A stretch of DNA of 37,342 nucleotides from Citreimonas sp042096055 (GCF_042096055.1 NZ_JBELMH010000025.1:1-37342); one strand, 5' to 3'. Shown: positions 18,622 through 26,836, counted from the first letter of the stretch. Numbers and translations: made by a program. Notes: a model not told the origin generated them from the sequence alone.

Positions 18622-19212
18622 ATGGCATTCGCCAAACTTCACACCCTTAAGACCGCACTTTTCGCGTCGGCGCTGGCACTGCCCGCCGCGGTGCACGCAC
18701 AGGACAGCTGGTCCAACACCGAGTGGGACAGCGACGGCAACATGGAGATGTCCGAGGAGGAGTTCCGCACCGGCTTCACCACGACGGGCACGTTCGACGC
18801 CTGGGACAGCGACGACCAGGCCGGTCTGAGCGAAGGTGAGTTCTCCACCGGCGTATTCGCCGACTGGGACACCGACAACGATCTGCAGATCACCGAAGAG
18901 GAATACACCGCCGGCGCCGAGCGCTGGTACGGTGCCGATTACGCCACGCCCTACGCGGATTACGACACCGACGGGTCGGGCTATATCGACCGGACCGAGT
19001 TCGGCTCGGCCTGGGACAGCGACTACTACACCGAGTGGGACTCGGACGGTGACTCGCTGATCTCCGAGGACGAGTACACCACCGGCCTCTACGACACCGT
19101 GGACCTGAACGACGACACGGTCATCACGGTCGAGGAAGAAGGCTGGTTCGAGGGCTGGTTCGACGGTGACGACCTCGAGGCAGAAATCCAGGAAGTCGGC
19201 GCCGTCAACTGA
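18622..19212 (+). CDS. Secreted six-loop EF-hand calcium-binding protein
   Basis: A 196-residue acidic protein. Residues 1-26 form a signal peptide (cleavage after VHA, before QDS), so it acts in the periplasm or outside. Six 12-residue EF-hand loops are visible, each with Asp at position 1 and Glu at position 12: 36-47, 62-73, 83-94, 115-126, 140-151 and 161-172. The fourth (DTDGSGYIDRTE) is the most canonical. Spacing between loops is only 21-32 residues, tighter than calmodulin, and several loops follow the pattern WDSD. The ATG at 18622 has AGGAGAGG just upstream; ATG 18589 lacks a site. A strong terminator follows. Likely a calcium buffer or sensor; the partner is unknown. Confidence 0.9.
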   Translation: MAFAKLHTLKTALFASALALPAAVHAQDSWSNTEWDSDGNMEMSEEEFRTGFTTTGTFDAWDSDDQAGLSEGEFSTGVFADWDTDNDLQITEEEYTAGAERWYGADYATPYADYDTDGSGYIDRTEFGSAWDSDYYTEWDSDGDSLISEDEYTTGLYDTVDLNDDTVITVEEEGWFEGWFDGDDLEAEIQEVGAVN

Positions 19213-19235
19213 TCGCCGCCCGCTTTCGCACGCTC

Positions 19236-19268
19236 GGCCCCGCACCGGCAGCCCGGTGCGGGGCCTTT
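19236..19268 (+). terminator. Strong intrinsic terminator after the EF-hand gene
   Basis: Perfect 13-bp stem GGCCCCGCACCGG (19236-19248) / CCGGTGCGGGGCC (19253-19265) with loop CAGC, followed by TTTCA. It lies between the convergent EF-hand and dctM genes and may also slow leftward transcription. Confidence 0.85.
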
Positions 19269-19272
19269 CACG

Positions 19273-20598
19273 TCACAGGAAGGCGGTTGCGATGGACGGC
19301 ACCCACGTGACCAGCAGCAGCACGCCCAGCATCACCGCGATGAACGGCAGCGTCGCGAGGAAGATCGCCTCGACCGACGTGTTGGGATCGTTCAGCGTGT
19401 TGTGCACCGTGAAGACCGAGATCCCGAAGGGCGGCGTCAGCAGCCCGATCTCGACCGCGATCACGGTGATGATGCCGAAATGGCTCAGGTCGATGCCCAT
19501 GCCGGACGCGATGGGGGCGGCGATCGGCACCATGATCAGCAGGATCGACGTGGAATCGAGGATCATCCCCATCAGCAGCACGATACCCGCGTAGAACAGG
19601 ATGAACCCGATCGGGCCGAACCCCGAATCCGTCACCAGGTCGGCGATGGCGTTGGGCAGCCCGGCGATCGACAGCATCCGCGAATAGTAGCTCGCCGCCA
19701 CCAGCAGCAGCAGGATCGAGACCGAGATCACGCCCGTCTGCTTCATCACCTGCCACAGCTTGCGCCGGTCCAGGCTGCGCCGCGCCAGCGCCAGCATCAG
19801 CGCGCCGAAGGCGCCGACGCCGCCGGCCTCGGTCGGGGTGAAGAACCCGCTGTAGAGCCCGCCCAGCACCAGGATCACCAGCAGCACGATGGGCAGCAGC
19901 TTGGCCGCCATCTCGCGCGCGCCCATGTCCGTGCCGCCCTCGAGGCGTCTTGCCCGCGCGGCCTGCGGATCGGTGAAGACGAAGCCGGGGGCGATCAGCG
20001 TCAGCGCCATCAGCATCACCACGAAGCCGCCCGCCAGCAGCAGGCCGGGTATGATGCCCGCGATGAACATGCCGCCGATCGAGACCTCGGCCAGCACGCC
20101 GTAGATGATCAGCAGCAGCGACGGCGGGATCAGCATGCCCAGCACCGACGAGCCCGCCACCGTGCCCGACGCGAAGGACGCGCGGTAGCCGTGGCGCTCC
20201 ATCTCGGGGACCGCGATGCGCGTGAACACCGCGGCCGAGGCGATGGACACGCCTGTCACCGCCGCGAAGATCGTGTTGGCCGCCACCGTGGCCACGCCCA
20301 GGCCGCACAGCACGCGCCGCAGCAGCGCCTCGGCCACCTCGAACGTGTCGCGGCCCACGTTGGACACGCTGACCAGCAGCCCCATCAGCACGAACAGCGG
20401 GATCGTCGCGAACAGGTAGTCCGAGATGCCGCTGTAAGCCGTCAGTTCCAGCATCCGCAGCGACAGGTCCAGGCTGTCGCGGATCAGCCAGATGCCGAGA
20501 AAGCCCACGCCGAACAGCGCGTAGGCGATCTGCATCCCCAGGATGACGAGCAGCACCAGCAGCCCGATCAGCAGGAAACCCAGCGCGAGTGAGGTCAT
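19273..20598 (-). CDS. TRAP transporter large permease (DctM type)
   Basis: A 441-residue polytopic membrane protein that forms the transport pathway of a tripartite, sodium-driven TRAP importer. Family signs: MTSLALGFLLIGLLVLLVILGMQIA, FATIPLFVLMGLLVS, ASAAVFTRIAVPEMERHGY with SGTVAGSSVLGMLIPPSLLLIIYG, FFTPTEAGGVGAFGALM, and the C-terminal VIAVEIGLLTPPFGISVF. Its ATG overlaps the DctQ stop (ATGA). It is the last gene of the molybdenum-hydroxylase/TRAP operon. Confidence 0.96.
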   Translation of the reverse strand: MTSLALGFLLIGLLVLLVILGMQIAYALFGVGFLGIWLIRDSLDLSLRMLELTAYSGISDYLFATIPLFVLMGLLVSVSNVGRDTFEVAEALLRRVLCGLGVATVAANTIFAAVTGVSIASAAVFTRIAVPEMERHGYRASFASGTVAGSSVLGMLIPPSLLLIIYGVLAEVSIGGMFIAGIIPGLLLAGGFVVMLMALTLIAPGFVFTDPQAARARRLEGGTDMGAREMAAKLLPIVLLVILVLGGLYSGFFTPTEAGGVGAFGALMLALARRSLDRRKLWQVMKQTGVISVSILLLLVAASYYSRMLSIAGLPNAIADLVTDSGFGPIGFILFYAGIVLLMGMILDSTSILLIMVPIAAPIASGMGIDLSHFGIITVIAVEIGLLTPPFGISVFTVHNTLNDPNTSVEAIFLATLPFIAVMLGVLLLVTWVPSIATAFL

Positions 20599-21170
20599 GT
20601 GGCGTCGCTTTCGGGCAGGGGCGTGCGGTTGATCGCGCGGTAGAGCGCGGCGAGCGCGGCCAGCACCGCGCCGCCGACGATGATCGCGCGGAACGGGAAG
20701 GTCGGGATGGTGAAGACGCCCTGCACGCCGAAGAACTCTCCGGTGGCCCAGGCATTCGTGGTCTTGCCCCACGAGCTCAGCGCGATCAGCGCGAACACCG
20801 TGGCGCCGACCAGGCAGAAGACGCTTTCGATGACGCCCGCCACGCCGCGCCGGACCCGCGCGATGCGCCGGAACAGGAAGTCGGCACGCGTCAGCCGGCC
20901 CTGCATGATCGCCGCAGCGGTCTGCAGGAAGACGATCGCCACCACCGAGTGGCCGGCGATCTCGGCCACGCCGGTGATCGGTGCATTGAACAGGTTGCGC
21001 CCCAGCACGTCGGCGACGATCAGCAGCATCAGCACGCCGATCCAGACGGTGCCGATCGACGACAGGATCGCCGTGATCGTGCCCAGCACCGCGCCCACCG
21101 GCGCCTCGGCGAAGGGCGGGATGTTCTCGCTCTCGGCGCGCTGGTTTTCCTGGATGTCGGTGTCGGTCAT
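20595..21170 (-). CDS. TRAP transporter small permease (DctQ type)
   Basis: A 191-residue membrane protein with about four hydrophobic helices, partner of the large permease. Seen are IGTVWIGVLMLLIVADVLGRNLFNAPITGVAEIAGHSVVAIVFLQTA, the classic DctQ first-helix-pair pattern, and a cluster of arginines after MQGRLTRADFLFRRIARVRRG. It has an unusually long polar N-terminus (about 35 residues). AAGGCAGG precedes the ATG at 21170. It overlaps dctM by ATGA and is separated from dctP by 96 bases with two hairpins. Confidence 0.92.
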   Translation of the reverse strand: MTDTDIQENQRAESENIPPFAEAPVGAVLGTITAILSSIGTVWIGVLMLLIVADVLGRNLFNAPITGVAEIAGHSVVAIVFLQTAAAIMQGRLTRADFLFRRIARVRRGVAGVIESVFCLVGATVFALIALSSWGKTTNAWATGEFFGVQGVFTIPTFPFRAIIVGGAVLAALAALYRAINRTPLPESDAT

Positions 21171-21192
21171 GGCCTGCCTTCCGGGGCGATCA

Positions 21193-21217
21193 TGCCCGGG
21201 CCGCGACGGCCCGGGCA
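21193..21217 (-). promoter_or_regulatory. Intercistronic hairpin between dctP and dctQ
   Basis: A 10-bp stem (21193-21202 with 21208-21217, core GCCCGGGCC / GGCCCGGGC) and a 5-base loop. A second self-complementary stretch, GCGCCGCGCGCGCGGCGC, lies at 21231-21248. No T-run follows, so partial attenuation or 3'-end protection of the dctP message is more likely than full termination. Confidence 0.5.
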
Positions 21218-21266
21218 AGCGTTGGCTTCAGCGCCGCGCGCGCGGCGCGGTCGGTCCCTTTGTGGC

Positions 21267-22322
21267 TCAGCGGCCTTCGTCCCAGGCGCGCAGCGGCTCG
21301 GCGCCGCGCTCGCGCAGGGCGTCGAAATAGGCGCTGAGCACGCGGTTGCCGGCCTCGCCCGTCTGGTCCAGCCAGGGCTGCACGATGTCGGGCAGGTTCT
21401 CGACCCACTTCATCTTTTCCTCTTCCGGCAGATCGCGGACGGTCAGGCCCTCGGCCTGCATCTCTTCCATCGCGCGGGCGGCCAGGTCGGCGACGTAGTC
21501 GCCATGCGCCTCGGACGTGGCCGCGGCCGCCTGCTGCATGGCCTCCTGCACCGGCTCGGGCAGCCCGTCGTAGAAGTCCTTGTTCGCCGCGATCGAGCCG
21601 AAATACATCGAGCCGATGCCGACTCGGGTCAGTTCCGGTGCGACCTCGTAGACGCGGGTGGGCAGGATGCCGGACGCGAAGGACAGGGTGCCCTCGGTCA
21701 CGCCGGTCTGGATGTTGGTGTAGTAGGTGGTCAGCGCGCCGTCGACCGGTGTCGCGCCCGTGCCCTGCAGCCAGTTGGCCGAGGTCCCCGGCGCGTTGAT
21801 CCGGCGGTTCTGCAGGTCTTCCATCGTCTCGACCGGGAAGGTCGCGTAGACGTCGTAGACGTCGGTGATCAGCGACGACAGCGGCACCATGTTGTTGTCC
21901 GCCCAGCTTTGCGCCAGGTCTTCCTGGTTCACGTTCAGGTCGTCGAAGATCTCGATCAGCATCCGGTGGTCGGGCGTGGCGAAGGGCGTGAAGTAGGTCA
22001 CGTTCTGCAGCGGCATGGTCGAGCCTTCCCAGACCGTGCCGACCATGCCGATGTCGACGATGCCGTCCTGCACCGCCTCGCGGGTGTCGGTGAACTTGTA
22101 GAGCGTGCCGGCATAGGCCTCGTTCCAGTTCACCTCGTATTCGCCGCCGGCCTCTTCGAGGATGCGGTTCACCTCGGGCTGGAAGGTGTTCTTCATCGCG
22201 TAGACCCAGATGTTCTGTTCCGGGTGCGACGAGCCGATGTTGACGGTGATCGTCTGCTGCGCGGCTGCGGCGGAGGCGACAATGGTCGCTGCGGCCGCAA
22301 GGGCGAAGGTCGTGTGCTTCAT
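21267..22322 (-). CDS. TRAP transporter substrate-binding protein (DctP type)
   Basis: A 351-residue periplasmic receptor that delivers substrate to the DctQM permease. Signal peptide at residues 1-21 (KHTTFALAAAATIVASAAAA). The mature part begins QQTITVNIGSSHPEQNIWVY; the DctP signature region DLQNRRINAPGTSANWLQGTGATPV contains the conserved Arg expected to bind a substrate carboxylate. It ends with a long helix (DALRERGAEPLRAWDEGR). GGGAGG lies just before the ATG. The gene is 59 bases downstream of the molybdenum subunit gene in the same direction, which links transport to oxidation. Ligand unknown, probably a carboxylic acid. Confidence 0.94.
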   Translation of the reverse strand: MKHTTFALAAAATIVASAAAAQQTITVNIGSSHPEQNIWVYAMKNTFQPEVNRILEEAGGEYEVNWNEAYAGTLYKFTDTREAVQDGIVDIGMVGTVWEGSTMPLQNVTYFTPFATPDHRMLIEIFDDLNVNQEDLAQSWADNNMVPLSSLITDVYDVYATFPVETMEDLQNRRINAPGTSANWLQGTGATPVDGALTTYYTNIQTGVTEGTLSFASGILPTRVYEVAPELTRVGIGSMYFGSIAANKDFYDGLPEPVQEAMQQAAAATSEAHGDYVADLAARAMEEMQAEGLTVRDLPEEEKMKWVENLPDIVQPWLDQTGEAGNRVLSAYFDALRERGAEPLRAWDEGR

Positions 22323-22381
22323 TCTGTCCTCCCTGACATCGGGCGCGGGATCGTCGCGGCGCCCGTCGCGTTTCTGCGGTC

Positions 22382-24763
22382 TCAGTCCTCGAAGGCCCCC
22401 AGCGCGCGCAGGATGCGCTCGGGGGTGAACGGCATCGCGGTCACCTCGCCGCCCAGCGGGCGGATGGCGTCGTTGATGGCGTTCATGATCGCCGCGGGCG
22501 CCCCGGCGGTGCCGGCCTCTCCGGCGCCCTTCGCGCCAAGCTGCCCCTCCTCGGTGGGCGTCTCGACGTGGCGGATGATCATGTCGGGCATCTCGGCCGA
22601 CATCGGCACCAGGTAATCGGCCATCGAGCCGTTCAGCAGCTGCCCGTCGGCGTCGTAGCAGACCTCCTCGAACAGCGCGCCGCCGATCCCCTGCACGATG
22701 CCGCCGCGGATCTGCTCGTCGACCAGCTGCGGGTTGATGATCCGCCCGCAATCCTCGACGCACCAGTGCTTGAGCAGCTTGACGAAGCCGGTCTCGACGT
22801 CGACCTCGACGTAGGACGCCTGCACGCCGTTGGTGAAGGCGTAGGGGTAGTTCGACGTGATGTAGTGCCGCGTCTGCATCAGCTCGCGCGGCAGCTCCGG
22901 CGGCAGCGTGTCGCCGCGGAAATAGACGATGCGTCCGACCTCGGAAAGCGGCAGGCGCTCCTCGCCGGTCCCGGCGTCGACCACCACGCCGTCGCGGATG
23001 TCGAGCGTTTCGGCCTTGGCCTGCAGCATCGCCGCCGCGACCTCCAGCACCTGGTCGCGCAGCGCCCGGCCCGCGCGCAGCGCCGCCTCGCCGCCGATGC
23101 CCGCGCCGCGCGACGCCCAGGTCCCGCCGCCGAAGGGCGTGACGCGGGTGTCGCCGGTGACGACGCGCACCATGTCGGGGCGGATGCCTACGCCTTCGGC
23201 GACGATCTGCGCCATGATCGCCTCGGTGCCCTGGCCCTGCTCGGTCACGCCGGTCAGCGCCACGACCGAGCCGTCGGGGTCCATCCGCACCGTGCAGCCG
23301 TCCTGCGCCGAGATCCGCGCGCCCCCGATGCCGTACATGAAGGGCGAAGGGTTGGTCAGCTCGATGAAGCTGGCGATGCCGATGCCGCGGTGGATGCCCT
23401 TCTCGCGCAACTCGGCCTGCTCGGCCCGCAGCGCGTCGTAGTCCATCGCCTCGACCAGCGCGTCGAGGCTGCGCTCGTGGCTGAGGCCCTCCAGCTTCAG
23501 CCCCGCGGCGGTCGAGACCGGGTAGGCGTCGTCGCGGATCACGTTGCGGCGGCGGAACTCGATCGGGTCGATGCCCATGGCATGGGCGGCCTTGTCCACC
23601 AGACCCTCGGTGATCGCCACGGCGACCGGGTGGCCCACCGCGCGATACTGCGCGCAGATGCCCTTGTTCTGGAACACGGTCGAGGACCGCACGCGGTAAT
23701 GGTCGAAGGCGTAGGGCCCGCCGATCAGGTTCGTCACCTGCAGGCCCTCGACGGCCGATGTGCGCGGGTAGATCGAGTACGGGCCGATCCCCGTCCAGTC
23801 GTCCACGTCGAAGCCCAGGATCTTTCCGTCCGCGTCCATCGCGATCCGGCCCGTCGCCTCGTGGTCGCGGGCGTGGATGTCGGAGACGAAGGATTCCAGC
23901 CGGTCGGCGGTGAACTTCACCGGGCGGCCCAGCACCTTCGAGATCGCGGCCGTCGCCACCTCGTCGGCATAGACGTGCACCTTGACGCCGAACGACCCGC
24001 CCACGTCGCCGCAGACCACGCGCACGCGGCTTTCGGGCAGGTCCATGTGCTTGGCCAGCAGCACCTGGAGCATGTGCGGCGCCTGGTTCGAGACATGCGC
24101 CGTGAGCTCGCCCTCGCCGGCCTTCCAGTCGGCCAGGATCACCCGCGGTTCGAGCGTCACGCCGGTGTGGCGGCCGGTCTTGAACCAGCCCTCGACCACC
24201 TTGTGCGCATTGGCGAAGGTCTCGTCGACCGCGCCCGCCTCGTTGGTCTTGCGGAAGCACAGGTTGTCGTCATAGCCCTCGTGGATCACCGGCGTGTCCG
24301 GGTCCAGCGCGCTCATCATGTCGGTGACGGCGGGCAGTTCCTCGTACTCGACCATCACCAGGTCGGCGGCCTCCTCGGCCAGCGCGCGGGTGCGGGCGAC
24401 CACGGCCACGACGGGCTCGCCCACCCAGCGCACGCGGTCCACCGCCAGCGCGTGTTGCGGCGGCGCCTTCATGCCTGTCAGGTGATCGAGCTTCCCCTCC
24501 CACGGGGTGCAGACCTTGGCCAGTTCCGGTCCGGTGAAGACGCGGATCACGCCCTTGGCCGCCATCGCCTCGGCCGCGTCGATGCCGGTGATCCGCGCAT
24601 GCGCGTGCGGCGAGCGGACGAACGCCACGTGCACCATGCGCGGCAGCGTGATGTCGTCGACGTACCGCCCCTGGCCGGCGGCCAGCCGCGCCGCGTTGGG
24701 GCGCGGCACCGTGCGGCCGATATAGCTGTTCGGGCGGTTCGGGTCCTCGAAACGGATCGTCAT
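22382..24763 (-). CDS. Molybdenum hydroxylase, molybdopterin-binding large subunit (xanthine dehydrogenase/CoxL family)
   Basis: The 793-residue catalytic subunit that hydroxylates or oxidises an organic substrate with water as oxygen source. Early signature YIGRTVPRPNAARLAAGQGRYVDDI. GGSFGVK at 255-261 is the conserved glycine-rich motif of the cofactor domain. The loop aligned with the CO dehydrogenase AYRCSFR motif reads QYRAVGHP (372-379), lacking that cysteine, so it is not a form I CO dehydrogenase. The catalytic base is expected at Glu749 in GAKGAGEAG. It overlaps the 2Fe-2S subunit stop/start as ATGA. Substrate unknown. No cofactor-insertion gene (XdhC/CoxD-like) is in the window. Confidence 0.93.
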   Translation of the reverse strand: MTIRFEDPNRPNSYIGRTVPRPNAARLAAGQGRYVDDITLPRMVHVAFVRSPHAHARITGIDAAEAMAAKGVIRVFTGPELAKVCTPWEGKLDHLTGMKAPPQHALAVDRVRWVGEPVVAVVARTRALAEEAADLVMVEYEELPAVTDMMSALDPDTPVIHEGYDDNLCFRKTNEAGAVDETFANAHKVVEGWFKTGRHTGVTLEPRVILADWKAGEGELTAHVSNQAPHMLQVLLAKHMDLPESRVRVVCGDVGGSFGVKVHVYADEVATAAISKVLGRPVKFTADRLESFVSDIHARDHEATGRIAMDADGKILGFDVDDWTGIGPYSIYPRTSAVEGLQVTNLIGGPYAFDHYRVRSSTVFQNKGICAQYRAVGHPVAVAITEGLVDKAAHAMGIDPIEFRRRNVIRDDAYPVSTAAGLKLEGLSHERSLDALVEAMDYDALRAEQAELREKGIHRGIGIASFIELTNPSPFMYGIGGARISAQDGCTVRMDPDGSVVALTGVTEQGQGTEAIMAQIVAEGVGIRPDMVRVVTGDTRVTPFGGGTWASRGAGIGGEAALRAGRALRDQVLEVAAAMLQAKAETLDIRDGVVVDAGTGEERLPLSEVGRIVYFRGDTLPPELPRELMQTRHYITSNYPYAFTNGVQASYVEVDVETGFVKLLKHWCVEDCGRIINPQLVDEQIRGGIVQGIGGALFEEVCYDADGQLLNGSMADYLVPMSAEMPDMIIRHVETPTEEGQLGAKGAGEAGTAGAPAAIMNAINDAIRPLGGEVTAMPFTPERILRALGAFED

Positions 24764-25260
24764 GCGGTCGTCCTTTCGGCGCGGGCCTTCGCGGTCGTCT
24801 CGATCGCGTCGACGATGGCCTCGTACCCGGTGCAGCGGCAGTAATTGCCCGAGATGTGCTCGCGGATCTCCTCGCGGCTGGGCACGCCGCCGCGTTCGAG
24901 CAGCGCCTTGGCCGAGACCAGCATGCCCGGCGTGCAATAGCCGCATTGCAGCGCGTTGCGCGCCACGAAGGCCTCCTGCAGGTCGGCGATGGCGGCAGTG
25001 TCGGTCAGGCCCTCGACGGTCCAGACCTCGGCGCCCTCCAGCTGCGCGGCCAGCGTCAGGCAGCCGCGCACGGCCTGCCCGTCCACCACCACGGTACAGG
25101 CGCCGCAGACCCCGTGTTCGCACCCGGCATGCGAGCCGGTCAGCCCGAGGTCGAGGCGCAGGAAGTCGATCAGGTGCCGACCGGCGGGCACCGTGGCCTC
25201 GACCTCTTCGCCGTTGACGGTGACCGTCAGGTCGATGCGGTCGCGAAAGGCGTCGGTCAT
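24760..25260 (-). CDS. Molybdenum hydroxylase, 2Fe-2S small subunit (CoxS family)
   Basis: A 166-residue electron-transfer subunit with two 2Fe-2S clusters. The N-terminal plant-ferredoxin-like cluster uses Cys47, Cys52, Cys55 and Cys67 (GCEHGVCGACTVVVDG). The C-terminal helical-domain cluster uses Cys106, Cys109, Cys141 and Cys143 (QCGYCTPGM and NYCRCTGYE). All eight ligands are present. The gene overlaps both neighbours by ATGA, typical of the tightly coupled M-S-L gene order. It passes electrons from the Mo centre to the FAD subunit. Confidence 0.97.
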   Translation of the reverse strand: MTDAFRDRIDLTVTVNGEEVEATVPAGRHLIDFLRLDLGLTGSHAGCEHGVCGACTVVVDGQAVRGCLTLAAQLEGAEVWTVEGLTDTAAIADLQEAFVARNALQCGYCTPGMLVSAKALLERGGVPSREEIREHISGNYCRCTGYEAIVDAIETTAKARAERTTA

Positions 25261-26087
25261 GCACCCTCTCCCATGTCGGCGACGAGACGGCGCAGCAGCA
25301 CGCCCGCCAGGTGTTTGCGATAGGCGGCACTGGCCTGCGTGTCCGACGGCGGGTCCAGATCGCCGGCGATCGCCGTGGCCGCGCCGTCCACGTCGCCCGC
25401 GTCCAGCGCCTGCATCGCGCCTGTGCACAGCATCGGGCGGGGGCCCGCGCCGAAGGCCGCGACGCGGTGGGCGCCGTCGCGCCGGACCGCGGCCAGCCCG
25501 ACCAGCGCGTAGTCGCCCGCGCGGCGGGCCGCCTCGCGGATGGCCTGCACCTCGCCCCGCGCCTTCAGCGGCACGGCGATGGCGGTCAGGATCTCGCCCT
25601 CGGCGATGGCGGTCTCGAACACCTCGACGAAGAACTCCTCGGCGGCCACTTCGCGCGTGCCGTCCGGGCCTTCCAGCAGGATCGTCGCGCCCAGCGCCAG
25701 CGCGCAGGCGGGAAATTCGGCCGCGGGGTCGGCGTGGGCGATCGAGCCGCCGATCGTGCCGCGGTTGCGGATCGCGTCGTGGGCGATGAAGGGAACCGCG
25801 CGCGCCAGCAGCGGCGCGTGCTCGGCGATCAGCGGGTCGGCGGCAATTTCGGAGTGTCGGGTCAATGCGCCGATCACCAGCCGGTCGCCCTCGAGCCGTG
25901 TGCCGCGCAATGACGCGATGCCGGTGATGTCCACCAGCATGTCGCCGGCGCTGAGGCCCATGTTCATCGCCGCCAACAGGCTTTGCCCGCCCGCCAGCAC
26001 GCGGCCCATGCCGTCCGACCCGCCCAGCAGGTCGATCGCATGGCGCACGTCCTTAGCCCGGGCGTAGCCCCCGACCGATGCCTTCAT
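25257..26087 (-). CDS. Molybdenum hydroxylase, FAD-binding medium subunit (CoxM family)
   Basis: A 276-residue subunit that accepts electrons from the iron-sulfur clusters onto FAD. The two FAD motifs of the family are present: LAGGQSLLAAMN (31-42) and RNRGTIGGSIAHADPAAE (108-124, TIGGS at 111-115). The C-terminal domain starts near LKARGEVQAIREAARRAGDYALV. First gene of the six-gene leftward operon, with GGGGAGGAG immediately before the ATG and a large inverted repeat 32-64 bases upstream. Confidence 0.95.
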   Translation of the reverse strand: MKASVGGYARAKDVRHAIDLLGGSDGMGRVLAGGQSLLAAMNMGLSAGDMLVDITGIASLRGTRLEGDRLVIGALTRHSEIAADPLIAEHAPLLARAVPFIAHDAIRNRGTIGGSIAHADPAAEFPACALALGATILLEGPDGTREVAAEEFFVEVFETAIAEGEILTAIAVPLKARGEVQAIREAARRAGDYALVGLAAVRRDGAHRVAAFGAGPRPMLCTGAMQALDAGDVDGAATAIAGDLDPPSDTQASAAYRKHLAGVLLRRLVADMGEGA

Positions 26088-26118
26088 GATTCTCCTCCCC
26101 GTCGCGCGAAACGCGCTG

Positions 26119-26151
26119 TTGAGCGTATGATCTTGTAGATCGTATGCTCAA
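26119..26151. promoter_or_regulatory. Inverted repeat, probable TetR-family operator with divergent promoters
   Basis: TTGAGCGTATGATCT (26119-26133), spacer TGT, AGATCGTATGCTCAA (26137-26151); the half-sites are inverted and match at 13 of 15 positions. It lies between the molybdenum-hydroxylase/TRAP operon and the divergent tetR gene. Each end begins TTGAGC, which could serve as a -35 box for transcription across the palindrome in either direction, with GTATGC or ATACGC at 17 bases. A bound regulator would then block both promoters. Confidence 0.75.
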
Positions 26152-26224
26152 TTACCGTATCATTACCTTACGACAGGGCGACCGATCAAGTAGATTCGGG
26201 CAGGCCGAGGGGATACGGGGAAGC

Positions 26225-26836
26225 ATGGCACCAAGGGCAGAGACCATTCCGGAGACCGAGACGGCGCGGCGCAGGCTGCCGCCCGAGGAACGGCGCGAGC
26301 AGATCCTGGACGCCGCGGTGCGCTTCTTCGCGGATGTGGGGCTCGAGGGAAACACGCGCGATCTGGCCAAGCGGCTGGGCGTCACGCAGTCGCTGATCTT
26401 CCGCTATTTCGACAGCAAGCAGTCGCTGATCGAGGCGGTCTACGCGCGCGTCTACCTCGACCGGATCTCGCCCGACTGGGCGGGCCTGCTGCGCGACCGC
26501 TCGCGCCCCGTGCAAGAGCGCATGTCCACCTTCTACAACGAATACGGCGAGCGCATCTTCGACCACGACTGGATGCGCATCTTCATGTTCTCGGGGCTGG
26601 CCGGCGCAGACCTGAACCGGCGCTACCTCGACCACCTGGGCCGGACGCTGCTGCTGCCGATGCTGGACGAGATCCGCGCCGAGCGCGGCCGCGCGCCCAC
26701 GCCCGAGGACCTGTGGTCGCTGCATGGGGGGATCGTCTATATCGGCATCCGCAAGCACATCTACCAGGTGCCGGTGCCCGACGATCCGCAGCCCGAGATC
26801 GACCGCGCCATCGCCCGCTTCCTCGACGCCGTCTGA
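26225..26836 (+). CDS. TetR-family transcriptional regulator
   Basis: A 203-residue regulator. The N-terminal DNA-binding domain is clear: ERREQILDAAVRFFADVGLEGNTRDLAKRLGVTQSLIFRYFDSKQSLIEAVY, with the helix-turn-helix at about 44-63. The C-terminal ligand-binding domain is all helical (from about residue 80) with no family name recognised. ATG 26225 is preceded by GGGGAAG; an in-frame upstream ATG (26144) would begin inside the operator and is not preferred. Divergent from the molybdenum-hydroxylase operon and almost certainly its local regulator, probably induced by the transported substrate (inference). Confidence 0.92.
   Translation: MAPRAETIPETETARRRLPPEERREQILDAAVRFFADVGLEGNTRDLAKRLGVTQSLIFRYFDSKQSLIEAVYARVYLDRISPDWAGLLRDRSRPVQERMSTFYNEYGERIFDHDWMRIFMFSGLAGADLNRRYLDHLGRTLLLPMLDEIRAERGRAPTPEDLWSLHGGIVYIGIRKHIYQVPVPDDPQPEIDRAIARFLDAV

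Noticed and set aside
18135..18650. A 171-codon plus-strand frame overlapping the small membrane protein gene.
   Set aside because: The overlapping 85-codon frame has an AGGAAAG site and a sensible membrane-helix composition; the longer frame is Arg/Pro-rich and runs into the next leader.
20589..22616. A 675-codon plus-strand open frame across the TRAP genes.
   Set aside because: A shadow of three well-recognised minus-strand genes; no ribosome binding site and no motifs.
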